This document shows, one piece after another, positions 53,460-62,794 of a stretch of 64,000 nt of DNA (within the stretch, counting starts at the first letter, position 1; each line of letters begins with the position of its first letter). The position numbers and the translations under genes are program-made. The notes beneath the pieces were generated by a model. The model made no database searches. It was not told where the DNA came from and was given only the letters and a program-made list of their open reading frames with translations. The stretch is from Bacteroidetes bacterium OLB12. Its GTDB lineage: Bacteria; Bacteroidota; Bacteroidia; Cytophagales; Cyclobacteriaceae. Location: contig LNFR01000011.1 of assembly GCA_001567185.1 (NCBI GenBank), positions 1 through 64,000 of the forward strand, given 5' to 3'.

Positions 53460-54914
53460 TTATAGAATCAATGGGATAAGCAGTTTGGCCGCAAGGTAAA
53501 TCACGATAAGCGAAAGTATATTCATAACAAACCCGGCCTTCATCATGTCCTTCACTTTCATGTGGCCACTGGAAAACACAATAGCATTGGGGGGTGTGGC
53601 CACCGGAAACATAAAAGCCATACTTGCTCCTAAGGTTACGGGCATTCCCAGCAATATTGGGTCAATGCCCAGGTTGGTAGCAATACCAAAAACTACCGGT
53701 ATAAAAATCTGAACCAGGGCCACGTTGCTCATCAGTTCTGTAATAAAAATGGATGCGGTAATCAATCCGAACAAAAGCCAGTTTACCGACTGGCTTTGTT
53801 GTGCGATGTAACTCCCAACGGCCTGAATAATTCCGGCACTTGATAACCCTTGTGCCAGGCACAAGCCGCCACCAAAAAGGATCAGAATACCCCACGATAG
53901 TTTTTCCGTGTCTTTCCAAACCAACAAAAATCTAAATTGCTTGAAGTTAGCCGGCACAACAAACATCAAGGCACCACCCGCCATGCCAATATTGGTATCA
54001 TTCAACAACTCATTTCCCAGTAGTAAGTTTATAGGTTGTTGAAAAATCCAGTAAAAGGGAAGTGAGTGTAAAATGGTGAGTACCAATTTTTCTTCCTTAC
54101 GCATGGGGCCAAGATCGGTCAGGCGATTTTTGATCAATGCATCAGCCCCCGAAATTTTTGGTAGGTGGTTAGGAAATATAAAGCGTGTTATAACGAAGTA
54201 TCCCAATCCCATAACCACCATACTTAGAGGCAACCCCACCAGCATCCATGTGCCGAATGAAATTTTTTCATGCCCAAACTGATTGAGTAAGCCAATAAAC
54301 ACTACGTTGGGCGGTGTACCAATAATAGTAGCAATACCACCAATATTGGCCGCATAGGCAATCACCAGCATTAATGCAATTCCAAAATTCCGTTCGCCTA
54401 TCGTTATGGCATCGGTAGTTGTTCGCCTGAGTAAATTAATTACGGATATTGCTATGGGTAGCATCATCATGGCGGTGGCTGTATTGCTTATCCACATGCT
54501 GATAAACCCGGTGGCGATGGTAAAGCCAAGAATAATTCCGTTGCCGGATGTACCGGTAATGCGCACCAGGTTAAGGGCAATGCGCTCGTGTACCCGGTGC
54601 TTTTCCAAAGCCAACGCAATCATAAAACCACCCATAAACAAAAAGATAATGGGGTTGGCATAGGGAATTGCGGCTTCACTCATTTTCATGATGCCGAGAA
54701 ATGGAAAAGTAATTAACGGCAATAAGGCAGTAACAGGTACGGGAGCAGCCTCGGAGATCCACCAGATAATCATCCAGGCGGCTACTGCCAGCACTTTGCC
54801 TGCACCGGGCGAAATAAAATCGGTACTCACCAGGCTGGCAAGTAAGATGAAGGCCAGCGGACCTGCAATAAACCCTGCTTGTTTAACGATAGGATGATTG
54901 TTACTCTCGTCCAT
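53460..54914 (-). CDS. DASS/SLC13 family sodium-coupled anion transporter
   Basis: A 484 aa inner-membrane protein with about 12 helices. The two SNT-type re-entrant motifs are visible: WISNTATAMMMLPIAISVIN (about 140-159) and ITELMSNVALVQIFIPVVFG (about 395-414). N-terminal ITALLPLITFPFLG and C-terminal MAFMFPVATPPNAIVFSSGH fit the family. Members carry dicarboxylates, citrate or sulfate with sodium; the substrate is not readable here. Monocistronic. Confidence 0.93.
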   Translation of the reverse strand: MDESNNHPIVKQAGFIAGPLAFILLASLVSTDFISPGAGKVLAVAAWMIIWWISEAAPVPVTALLPLITFPFLGIMKMSEAAIPYANPIIFLFMGGFMIALALEKHRVHERIALNLVRITGTSGNGIILGFTIATGFISMWISNTATAMMMLPIAISVINLLRRTTTDAITIGERNFGIALMLVIAYAANIGGIATIIGTPPNVVFIGLLNQFGHEKISFGTWMLVGLPLSMVVMGLGYFVITRFIFPNHLPKISGADALIKNRLTDLGPMRKEEKLVLTILHSLPFYWIFQQPINLLLGNELLNDTNIGMAGGALMFVVPANFKQFRFLLVWKDTEKLSWGILILFGGGLCLAQGLSSAGIIQAVGSYIAQQSQSVNWLLFGLITASIFITELMSNVALVQIFIPVVFGIATNLGIDPILLGMPVTLGASMAFMFPVATPPNAIVFSSGHMKVKDMMKAGFVMNILSLIVIYLAAKLLIPLIL

Positions 54915-54924
54915 TTACCTGCAA

Positions 54925-54954
54925 TAAATAAAAATAGCGAGCTAAACCCGCTAT
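54925..54954 (-). terminator. Intrinsic terminator of the RRM gene
   Basis: On the minus strand ATAGCG pairs with CGCTAT (54954-54949 and 54939-54934; 6 bp plus two inner pairs including a G-U), followed by TTTTTATTTATT. It sits 37 nt after the RRM gene stop. Confidence 0.75.
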
Positions 54955-54991
54955 CTCTTGTTGAGATTCTTTGAAAAGGAATGGAGAAAAG

Positions 54992-55249
54992 TTAACCCTC
55001 GGTAGGTGCTTTTGGGTTGGCAGGTTTAACCACAATGGTGCGGCCATCCAACTCTGTTTCGTTAAGGGCAGCAATTGCCTGCTTGGCTTCTTCATCGTTA
55101 GGCATTTCAACAAAACCAAAACCTTTGGAGCGCCCAGTTTCACGGTCTTTTACAACCTTGGCTGAAGTTACCTGACCAAACTTGGCAAAGGCAGCCTGAA
55201 GTTCTTCTGAGCGAGTCTTAAAATTTAACCGGGCAACGAAAATGTTCAT
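54992..55249 (-). CDS. RRM-domain RNA-binding protein
   Basis: An 85 aa single RNA-recognition-motif protein. RNP2 is NIFVARL at the N-terminus and RNP1 is RSKGFGFVEM at about 39-48, both with aromatic residues for RNA stacking. A short tail (NPKAPTEG) follows. Similar small RRM proteins in Bacteroidota act as global RNA-binding or cold-shock-type regulators. It has its own terminator and a leader of over 100 nt to recN, which suggests independent regulation. Confidence 0.95.
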   Translation of the reverse strand: MNIFVARLNFKTRSEELQAAFAKFGQVTSAKVVKDRETGRSKGFGFVEMPNDEEAKQAIAALNETELDGRTIVVKPANPKAPTEG

Positions 55250-55371
55250 AAAACAGCAGTAATTAAGTAGTAAATCTTGATTAAAACGAAGAAAACCAAG
55301 TTGGTAGCTTCATCTATGAACCAAAATAGAAATTAATCTGAAGTTTTCAAACCAGCGAAAGGCAGATTCAC

Positions 55372-57024
55372 CTATCCCCCGATCAATTCACGTGCGTTTT
55401 GAAGGGCCAGGGTAGAAGGTGAGGAACCACCAATCATCTTGGCAATTTCTGTAACACGGTCTTCCGGTGCTAAATTTTTAATTGCGGTTACCGTGCGGGC
55501 ACCTTTGGTTTCTTTGTAAACAAAGAAATGTGCCTCGGCTTTTGCTGCAATTTGTGGTAGGTGACTAATTGCAATTACCTGGTGGCGGGCGGCCATTTCT
55601 TTCATGCGGTTGCCCATCCGTATGGCAATCTCGCCCGAGATGCCCGTATCAATTTCATCTAATACAAGTGTGGGTAACGCAGTGCGTTCGGCCATTATAT
55701 ATTTGATGCTGAACATCACGCGTGCAAACTCGCCCCCCGAAGCAACCTGGGCAAGGGGTTTTGGTGCAACGCCTTTATTCGCACTAAAAAAAATTTCAAC
55801 GATATCCACTCCCCTCGGCCCTGGAGTGGTAACCTGATGATCGATGGATACTGCTGCATCCGGAATGCCTAGTTCTTTTAAGAGTTTTACCAGTTGTTGG
55901 GTAAGGGAGGCAAATGTTTTTTGCCGGCTTTGACTCAGGGCAGTAGCTTCCTGATGCAGGCATTTCTCCGTTTCTTTCACACCAGCCAATGCTTGCTGCA
56001 ATAATGTGTCCAGGTTGTTGGTTTTGTCTGCCTGTTCCTGCAAAGAACCCCGTAAAGAAATTAACTGTTCAACAGTTTTAACCTGATGCTTTTTTTGTAA
56101 CTGATAAATAATGCTGATGCGGTCTTTAATTTCTTCTGTTTTTTCCGGATCGAATTCTACTTTCTCTTCTGCTTGTTCTATTTCTGCGGCAATGTCGTTT
56201 AGTTCAATACGGGCACTCTCCAGGCGTTGTAACAAATCCTGATATGCGGTGGAGTAAGAAGCAATGGTTTGTAATTGATTACGTACTGTTGTTAGTGCTC
56301 CGGTAATGGAAAAATCAGATTGCGATAGAAGTTGCAAGGTAGCATGAAGGTTGCTTTTTATTTCCTCTGTATGCTCGGCAACCTTCAGGTCTTCTTCCAG
56401 TTTTTCAAGTTCGCCTTCGGTGAGGTTAGCTTTAATAAGTTCGTCTAATTGAAAGGTAATAAAGTCCGATTCTTTTTTTAGTTGAAGACTTTCAGCTTGC
56501 AGTTGCTGATATTCGGTTACGGCTTTTTGGTATGTTTGCCAGGTGGCTGAATAATTTTTTAACAAGTTGATATTTCCCGCAAATGAGTCAATCAACGCCA
56601 GTTGAAATTGTTTTGATCCTAGTTCTAAGGTTTCATGCTGCGAGTGGATATCCATTAACCGCGAACCTATTTTTCGCATCACATCAAGCGTAACCGGAGT
56701 ATCGTTAATAAAGGCCCGGCTCTTTCCGGTGGGTGCTATTTCCCTTCGTAGCACCGTTTGCACTTCGTAGTCCAGGTCTTCTTCAGCAAACAGTTTTTGC
56801 AATCCGTAGTCTGCGGTATCAAATACTCCTTCGGCAATACACTTTTCGTTTTCGTCCCATAACGTTTTGCTATCGGCCCGGTTGCCCAGCAGCAACCCCA
56901 GGGCGCCCAGCAGAATTGATTTACCAGCCCCGGTTTCGCCCGTAATCACATTCAACCCCCTGGCGGGTGAAAGTTCCAGGTGTTTGATAAGTGCGTAATT
57001 TTTTATGGTAAGATGGGTGAGCAT
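55372..57024 (-). CDS. recN: DNA repair protein RecN
   Basis: A 550 aa SMC-like ATPase that acts early in double-strand break repair. Walker A GETGAGKSILLGAL lies near residue 29-42; the N-terminal LTIKNYALIKHLELSPARGL is typical. A coiled-coil middle (about 155-360) carries many E/Q/L residues, and the C-terminal half has LAQVASGGEFARVMFSIKY and LVLDEIDTGISGE (Walker B). Length and order are normal for RecN. It starts 43 nt after the DUF4835 gene and is probably in the same operon. Confidence 0.96.
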   Translation of the reverse strand: MLTHLTIKNYALIKHLELSPARGLNVITGETGAGKSILLGALGLLLGNRADSKTLWDENEKCIAEGVFDTADYGLQKLFAEEDLDYEVQTVLRREIAPTGKSRAFINDTPVTLDVMRKIGSRLMDIHSQHETLELGSKQFQLALIDSFAGNINLLKNYSATWQTYQKAVTEYQQLQAESLQLKKESDFITFQLDELIKANLTEGELEKLEEDLKVAEHTEEIKSNLHATLQLLSQSDFSITGALTTVRNQLQTIASYSTAYQDLLQRLESARIELNDIAAEIEQAEEKVEFDPEKTEEIKDRISIIYQLQKKHQVKTVEQLISLRGSLQEQADKTNNLDTLLQQALAGVKETEKCLHQEATALSQSRQKTFASLTQQLVKLLKELGIPDAAVSIDHQVTTPGPRGVDIVEIFFSANKGVAPKPLAQVASGGEFARVMFSIKYIMAERTALPTLVLDEIDTGISGEIAIRMGNRMKEMAARHQVIAISHLPQIAAKAEAHFFVYKETKGARTVTAIKNLAPEDRVTEIAKMIGGSSPSTLALQNARELIGG

Positions 57025-57066
57025 GCCGATGTGCTAAAATTAAAAACTCAACCCCTACAAATCGTA

Positions 57067-57958
57067 TTAGTTGCCGATGATTTTTTGATAAATATTGCGC
57101 TTGGGGTCTATGGTTGTAAGAATATCATAGGCTTCTCTGCGCACGTTCAGGCTGCCATCCGAAAATACACTCACTAATTCATTCGATTTGGCATCGAAAA
57201 AAGAAATTACGGATATGGCGTTGGGGGTAAATGGTCCATACCTTTTTAATATTCCTCAGCACATCCAGAATAATCTCCCGGCTCTGATCCGGATTTTTCT
57301 CAAACGTATCTAACGCCAGGCGGTGGTAGCGGTAGCTGCCTTTACGCATATCAACCATTTGCGGATTATTAAGGTTTTCTACCAACGCATAGCGATTTCT
57401 GGTATTACCCAATGATGCCCAGCCTGCCAGGTTGGAAGATTGTGCATTGTTTACTACCTGCAGCGCTTTTTGAACAAATGGATTGCCACCTAACTCACTA
57501 AACGAATCGTAATCAGCAGCCAGTACTATATAAGCATAATAGGCCAGCATGGAGGTAAGGTTGGTGATGTAGGTATTGTCATTGTATTCCAACGGAAGTG
57601 ATTCAATGTATTCAAACTCCCACTCGCGATCGGCAAAATTAATGAGCACACTTTCGTAGTTGCTGTTGTAAACCGGGCGCGCAGCGGTAATCTGCGCGTT
57701 GGCAACAAAACTGCCAATGGAGGGCATCTTGCTGATGTTGAGAAAAAGGGCACAGTTTATTTTTTCATGACTCTTATACGAGTCGGTGGTCCACTTGCGG
57801 GTATTTAAAAAGTTAGCAAAGGCACGTTCCATGTCTTTAAAGACGGCCCGATCGGTAGTCTGAATCTGGTCGGCATTTACCGTAACTTTAAAAAATAATT
57901 CCTGGGCTGTCGCTTGCTGGTAGATGAAAACAACAACGTAAAAAAGAAGGTTACGCAT
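57067..57958 (-). CDS. DUF4835 family exported protein, one frameshift at the C-terminus
   Basis: About 297 aa after repair. Signal peptide RNLLFYVVVFIYQQATAQ. The body shows the family pattern ELFFKVTVNADQIQTTDRAV, AFANFLNTRKWTTDSYKSHE and YYAYIVLAADYDSFSELGG. The frame breaks in a G run on the plus strand (57223-57227). Four instead of five gives KKVWTIYPNAISVISFFDAK and a normal end ITTIDPKRNIYQKIIGN with a stop at 57067. Without repair it ends early at 57179. Start ATG is inside the end of coaBC (8 nt overlap). Conserved in the bamD-recN block; function unknown. Confidence 0.88.
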
Positions 57959-59147
57959 GGGCATATTCAATTATAGCTGTAACGATGTCGGCAGCAACTT
58001 CTTTTTTTGATTTGAGATTAAATTCCTGACTGCCGGCAGCAGTAAGCAGTGTAACCTTGTTGGTATCGTGGCCAAAGCCTGCCCCAGTATCGTTTAACGA
58101 GTTAAGAACAATCAAATCGAAGTTTTTGGATTTCAATTTCGCTTGTGCGTTAATCTTTTCGTTTTCAGTTTCAAGCGCGAACCCTACGGTTAGCTGGCCT
58201 GGCTTTTTTTGTTTACCTAGTTCGGCTGCAATATCATTGGTCTTTACCAATTCAATGTGCATGGAACCCTGGCCTTTTTTAATTTTTTGATCAGCCTTAT
58301 GTGCTGGTTTATAATCGGCCACAGCCGCGGAAAAGACAATAATATCGGATTGACTAAAATGCTTTTGGGTTGCCAGATACATTTCTTCAGCGGAAGTAAC
58401 TTTAACTAAGGTTACACCGGCAGGCGCAGCAAGGTGCGTGGGCCCCGAAACCAATGTAACAACGGCCCCTTGACGCAAAAGTTCTTCTGCCAATGCGTAC
58501 CCCATTTTACCCGTACTATGATTTCCGATAAACCGAACCGGATCAAGTGCCTCGTAGGTAGGGCCAGCCGTTACCAAAGCTTTTTTTCCGGCAAGGGTTC
58601 GTGTGGTAAAGAGGGATTCAACACTTTGTAAGATTTCATCAGGTTCGCCCATGCGGCCGGTACCAATTAACCCACTGGCCAGTTCGCCATGGGTGGGCTC
58701 AATCAGGCTATTGCCAGCAGCAACTAATTTTTTAAGATTGCTTTGGGTTGAAGGGTGTTGCCACATGTCCAGATCCATAGCAGGAGCAAAAAGAACAGGG
58801 CATCGTGCTGAAAGGTAGGTGGCCAATAATAGATTATCGCAAATGCCATGAGCCATTTTGGCCAATGTATTGGCACTGGCAGGGGCTATGACCATCACAT
58901 CGGCCCAAAGGCCAAGTTCCACATGGTTGTTCCATTGGCCGGTTTCGTCTTTGCTGAAATTGGTAAGAACCGGATGCTTTGAGAGTGTAGCGAGTGTAAG
59001 GGGCGTGATAAAATCATGTGCTGCAGGAGTCATGATTACTTTAACATCTGCTCCCTTTTTAACCAAAAGCCGGATAAGCCATGCCGATTTGTATGCAGCA
59101 ATACTGCCGCATACACCCAGCAGAATTTTCTTTCCGGCAAGCGGCAT
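57951..59147 (-). CDS. coaBC: Bifunctional phosphopantothenoylcysteine decarboxylase/synthase
   Basis: A 398 aa enzyme of coenzyme A synthesis. The N-terminal CoaC flavoprotein domain (about 1-180) has ILLGVCGSIAAYKSAWLIRL, VMTPAAHDFIT and PAMDLDMWQHPSTQSNL. The C-terminal CoaB domain has KALVTAGPTYEALDPVRFI, GNHSTGKMGYALAEELL and ELVKTNDIAAELG. It couples CTP-dependent ligation of cysteine to 4'-phosphopantothenate with decarboxylation. Overlaps rpoZ by 1 nt and the DUF4835 gene by 8 nt, so coupled to both. Confidence 0.97.
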   Translation of the reverse strand: MPLAGKKILLGVCGSIAAYKSAWLIRLLVKKGADVKVIMTPAAHDFITPLTLATLSKHPVLTNFSKDETGQWNNHVELGLWADVMVIAPASANTLAKMAHGICDNLLLATYLSARCPVLFAPAMDLDMWQHPSTQSNLKKLVAAGNSLIEPTHGELASGLIGTGRMGEPDEILQSVESLFTTRTLAGKKALVTAGPTYEALDPVRFIGNHSTGKMGYALAEELLRQGAVVTLVSGPTHLAAPAGVTLVKVTSAEEMYLATQKHFSQSDIIVFSAAVADYKPAHKADQKIKKGQGSMHIELVKTNDIAAELGKQKKPGQLTVGFALETENEKINAQAKLKSKNFDLIVLNSLNDTGAGFGHDTNKVTLLTAAGSQEFNLKSKKEVAADIVTAIIEYAHA

Positions 59148-59476
59148 TATTCAGCCTTTACTTCGGGTTCGCCTTCGGCAGCACGCATGCGGTAATTCAA
59201 TTTACCTTCCAGAAACTCTTCAATGGCTGTGCTGGTTGGTTTTGGCATCCGTTCGTAGTAACGTGAAATTTCAATCTGCTCACGATTTTCAAATACTTCT
59301 TCAAGGTTGTCAACCGTGGTGGCAAATTCTGCAAGCTTGTTATTCAGTTCTTCTTTCAGGTTAACGGCAATCTGGCGTGCGCGCTTCGAAATCACCACAA
59401 CCGATTCGTACAGGTTTCCGGTGGGGGCTGCAATTTTATCGACATCGCGGGTTACAATGGATGGTTGAATGGCCAT
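59147..59476 (-). CDS. rpoZ: RNA polymerase omega subunit family protein
   Basis: A 109 aa protein with the omega signature NLYESVVVISKRARQIAVNL (about 21-40), followed by a helical tail (ELNNKLAEFATTVDNLEEVF). Omega stabilises the beta' subunit in the core polymerase. The location between bamD and coaBC is conserved in Bacteroidota and backs the assignment. The C-terminus is longer than in E. coli omega, as in relatives. Confidence 0.93.
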   Translation of the reverse strand: MAIQPSIVTRDVDKIAAPTGNLYESVVVISKRARQIAVNLKEELNNKLAEFATTVDNLEEVFENREQIEISRYYERMPKPTSTAIEEFLEGKLNYRMRAAEGEPEVKAE

Positions 59477-59480
59477 AAGA

Positions 59481-60290
59481 TTAAATTTTATTGCTTTTTA
59501 ATTTAGTTACTCGTTCTAAGCTTTGCGTGTAATAACGCTCGGCATCTTTCAGGTAATTGCTGTTCGGAAAATTATCGACCAGCTCTTTATAATAATCAAG
59601 GGTAGTGTTGTACCGTTCCAGTTGTTTGGTAGCAATGCTGATGTTGGCTAACTCAAACTCGGCCTGTACTTTCAGATACGCACTTTCTTCCAGGTATTTT
59701 GAATCAGGAAAGTTTTTCTTGAAGTTATCCAGCGAGATTACGGCAGCTTCATACATTTTAAGTTTGAGATAATGCTTGGCATTATCAAACCCCTTCTTTT
59801 CTAATTTTTGCTGACTAACCGTAATCACCTCAACGGCCCTGTTTAAAAACTGGCTACCCGGATAGCGGTTCAGAAAGTTCTGCATGGCATTCATTGCTTC
59901 CACACTGCTTTGCTGATCTTTATTGGAATCAGGTGAAGAAGCATAGAGGCAATAGGCATACATAAAACTGGCTTCTTCTGCCAGGCTGCTGCGGCCGTAG
60001 GTTTCGTTAAAGGTTTTGAACTGATCGGAAGCCAACAGGTATAGTTTTTCGTAATACTGGCAGTAGGCCAGGTTAAATTCTACCTTTTCGCCTTCGGGCA
60101 AACCCCGCACAATAGGCAAAATCTGTTCGAACAAAATAGAGGCACGGTAATAATCTTTCTTTTCAAAATAGGTAAGGCCAGCCTCGTATTTTACCCGCCA
60201 ATCTTCACTCTTTTCAATGCGTCTGAATTTGCTGCAACCCAGTATTACTACTGCAAGCAGGGTAAGCAAAAAGAGGTTTTTAGTAAACAT
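59481..60290 (-). CDS. bamD: Outer-membrane protein assembly factor BamD
   Basis: About 269 aa lipoprotein of the BAM complex. Signal peptide FTKNLFLLTLLAVVILGC with lipobox Cys; the mature chain has tetratricopeptide repeats (EAGLTYFEKKDYYRASILFE, FNLAYCQYYEKLYLLASDQF, EEASFMYAYCLYASSPDSNK) and ends RVTKLKSNKI. The start is placed at MFTKNLF because it begins the signal peptide; the frame opens 27 nt upstream. Helps to fold beta-barrels in the outer membrane. Next to rpoZ, 4 nt away. Confidence 0.95.
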   Translation of the reverse strand: MFTKNLFLLTLLAVVILGCSKFRRIEKSEDWRVKYEAGLTYFEKKDYYRASILFEQILPIVRGLPEGEKVEFNLAYCQYYEKLYLLASDQFKTFNETYGRSSLAEEASFMYAYCLYASSPDSNKDQQSSVEAMNAMQNFLNRYPGSQFLNRAVEVITVSQQKLEKKGFDNAKHYLKLKMYEAAVISLDNFKKNFPDSKYLEESAYLKVQAEFELANISIATKQLERYNTTLDYYKELVDNFPNSNYLKDAERYYTQSLERVTKLKSNKI

Positions 60291-60412
60291 TGCTTGGAAG
60301 GATTTCAAAATCGTCAAAATTCAGGCCCACAGACTATTTAAGCCTGCAAATATACTACAGGCCAACTAAATAGCAATTTGGCTTTTGGGGCTATAACGGT
60401 AAAATTCTGTGG

Positions 60413-61117
60413 TTATTTTCGGATGATGAGTTTACGGGTAAGCACCCCGTTGTTATCCAGATAAAGGGTATAAAAATAGATGCCGGAAGTATATTCTTCA
60501 GTTTGCAGTTTTACCCGGTTTTCGGACGAGGGTAACTCTACCTCATTCATGGGTTTTCCCAGAATGTTATGTATTGTAAGTTTGGCTTTTACGTTTTCGT
60601 TGTGCAACCGATACTCAATATAAGCGTAGTCCTGTACCGGGTTGGGGTAAACATCCTGAATAGTAATGTCTTTGGAGTGAAACAAAACGGGCTTTTCAAG
60701 CCGTTCCTGAACATGAATGTTTACCTGGTATTCCTTTGTTTCTAAGGTATTTCCTTTTGGAAATACCTGAAACTTAATGGTTTGTTGGTTTGCAACCAGC
60801 CCGCTTTCCAGCACAAAGGCCAATTGCTGAAGGGTTTCGCCAGGTTCAACCCGTTTGGAAAACTCTGAGATGCCCGTCTCAAGGCAATTTTTGTCCAGGC
60901 AGAAATACCCTTTTTGACTTTCGCCCAGGTCTGACTGAACTCTTCGAATGATGTAAAAAACTGGTTTATCCGAAAGGTTGGTGATCTTGATTGGAATCCG
61001 CAAGGTTTCGCCTACAGCCGTCTGATAGCTTTCCTGTATATCGGGCAATTCAAATTGCTGCGCCTTTGCCACAAGGCTGGCCATTGCAACACAAACAAGA
61101 AAGGCCCAGGTTTTCAT
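60413..61117 (-). CDS. T9SS type A sorting domain-containing protein
   Basis: A 234 aa secreted protein. Signal peptide KTWAFLVCVAMASLVAKAQ. The middle (about 20-150) is strand-rich (LRIPIKITNLSDKPVFYIIR). The C-terminal sorting domain is clear: DVYPNPVQDYAYIEYRLHN, KLTIHNILGKPMNEVELPS and YTSGIYFYTLYLDNNGVLTR followed by KLIIRK. It would leave through the type IX secretion system and be anchored or released at the cell surface. The cargo function is unknown. Start chosen at MKTWAF. Confidence 0.92.
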   Translation of the reverse strand: MKTWAFLVCVAMASLVAKAQQFELPDIQESYQTAVGETLRIPIKITNLSDKPVFYIIRRVQSDLGESQKGYFCLDKNCLETGISEFSKRVEPGETLQQLAFVLESGLVANQQTIKFQVFPKGNTLETKEYQVNIHVQERLEKPVLFHSKDITIQDVYPNPVQDYAYIEYRLHNENVKAKLTIHNILGKPMNEVELPSSENRVKLQTEEYTSGIYFYTLYLDNNGVLTRKLIIRK

Positions 61118-61224
61118 AAACGGACACACTAATTCAATTGAAATGTAAATAGAAAATATCGCTTTTCCCTACTCGGTAGCGAAAAAAAATCTTACCAAAC
61201 ACAATTATTGGTTAGTTGGCTTCG

Positions 61225-62760
61225 TTAGGCGGGCGTTTTTACCACATCCTGCCGTTGGGGCCGTAGTTTGCCCTTCCAGTCGAACCCCTTTAGCAGGCGG
61301 TCTGCTTCTTTTATTTCGTGGGGTGGGGTAAAGGTGGCATCGGGTTGTACATAGGCCGAAACATTATTAATACGACCATCCACAAAGTTGATGCGCATAT
61401 TACTGCAAATCATTTTGTTCATGCCGGTAGTGTAGGTTATCAGAAATTTTCCTTTGTCGGTTTCAATTTCTTTTTCCTGCAGGGCATGGTAAATACTTTC
61501 GCCATTGCCGTTAACGGTTACGAAGTTGATCAGGCTGCCGCTAAAATGGGCAATCATTTTACGGCCTTTGATCTGGTTAAAATTGCGGAGCGAATCCTGC
61601 GAGGCAACAAATGAATTGCCTACCATGTAAAGGCGGTCTATCTTTTTGTTTTTCAAAACCATGTAAATCGAATCGGCCGTCATCTGGTTTTCGTTGTTCC
61701 ACAAGATGGGCTGTGTGTACATGTGCAGGGTGGAGTCTTTAGGTATGTAAGCCAGCGAATCGGCCATGCCCTGCATATCGCTTTTAAAAATCTTTACATT
61801 CTTGTAGGCCAGTAATCTTTTCTTTTTGGGATCCTTGTTTTCTATAGATACCAGTGTATCGGCAGTAATAAAAAGTGTATCCAGGTTATCGCCAATCTTA
61901 GCCACGAAAGCATTGCCAAATACTTTGGATATACCTTGTTGTTTGTTGTAAAAACTATTGTCGCCAAAAATCAACATGTTTTCTTCTTTAGATGTCATAA
62001 CTACCCGTTTTTTTGCCTGGTAAAGTTTGCGTACATCATCAAGCTGGTATTCATCGCCCTTAATTTTATATTCGGCAGTTTCTATCTGGCCCAGGTTTAG
62101 GGCAGAAGCCTTCAGGTTGGTGTTGTAAAAACCACTTTTATAAACTGCCGTGCTGCCGTCTTTGTCGGTTACGGTGGTGCTATCGCGAAAGTAAATGATC
62201 TTGGTAGTGGAGTTATATTGTAGTGTATCCGATTGCAGCGTGTATTCAGGATTTTTACCATGCACTTCTGTTTTAAACGAAGCCATGTTTGTGCGAATGT
62301 CATAATATCCTTTTTTGCTGGTAAGCACATTGGTTGAATCTACCAGCCGGCCTCCATTAAAATAACGGGCTTCACTTCGCAGCCGGTCATAGTCCAGAAA
62401 ATCGGTGTAAAGGGTAGCAATTCCTTTTTTAGTGAACACCACATTTTTGCGCAGGTGGGCAATCCGTTTATTACCATCATAACTCAGGCTGTGCGATACC
62501 ACATCTACCGAGTCACCATCGGTAATATGAATGTTTCCGAATGCCTCAATGCGGTTTTGTTTTTTAAAGAAGTGAGCAGAATCGCAATAGATGGTGGTTT
62601 TGTTCTGCACAAAAATTACGTTGCCAATTACCCGGTCAAACCGCTCTCCGTCCTTCATGGCACCAAAAAGGTTATCTGCTTTTTTAAGCTTCACCTGTCT
62701 TTGGGCAAAAGTAAATTGTGTGCCAAGGACTAAAGAAAAGATTAAGAGAAGGCGTATCAT
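61225..62760 (-). CDS. OstA-like protein (LptA/OstA family), outer-membrane biogenesis
   Basis: A 511 aa exported protein. Signal peptide IRLLLIFSLVLGTQFTFA. The chain is a tandem array of OstA-type beta-jellyroll strands: NVIFVQNKTTIYCDSAHFFK, EAFGNIHITDGDSVDVVSH and VFTKKGIATLYTDFLDYDR. It ends with a basic tail. This is the Bacteroidota version of LptA-type periplasmic LPS carrier proteins, larger than E. coli LptA. It would act in moving LPS from the inner to the outer membrane. Divergent from tilS. Confidence 0.9.
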   Translation of the reverse strand: MIRLLLIFSLVLGTQFTFAQRQVKLKKADNLFGAMKDGERFDRVIGNVIFVQNKTTIYCDSAHFFKKQNRIEAFGNIHITDGDSVDVVSHSLSYDGNKRIAHLRKNVVFTKKGIATLYTDFLDYDRLRSEARYFNGGRLVDSTNVLTSKKGYYDIRTNMASFKTEVHGKNPEYTLQSDTLQYNSTTKIIYFRDSTTVTDKDGSTAVYKSGFYNTNLKASALNLGQIETAEYKIKGDEYQLDDVRKLYQAKKRVVMTSKEENMLIFGDNSFYNKQQGISKVFGNAFVAKIGDNLDTLFITADTLVSIENKDPKKKRLLAYKNVKIFKSDMQGMADSLAYIPKDSTLHMYTQPILWNNENQMTADSIYMVLKNKKIDRLYMVGNSFVASQDSLRNFNQIKGRKMIAHFSGSLINFVTVNGNGESIYHALQEKEIETDKGKFLITYTTGMNKMICSNMRINFVDGRINNVSAYVQPDATFTPPHEIKEADRLLKGFDWKGKLRPQRQDVVKTPA

Positions 62761-62794
62761 CGGGTCAAAAATAGATAAAAGTTATCTTTGGGTT

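Noticed and set aside
67-57227. Programmed ribosomal frameshifting as the explanation for the broken frames
   Set aside because: The run types, directions and positions differ at each site, no slippery heptamer with a downstream structure was seen repeatedly, and the host genes are unrelated. Error in the data is simpler.
62783-62790. TATCTTTG as the tilS promoter
   Set aside because: It matches the -7 consensus but predicts transcription starting inside the GTG codon, and there is no -33 element. Mentioned in the tilS entry only.
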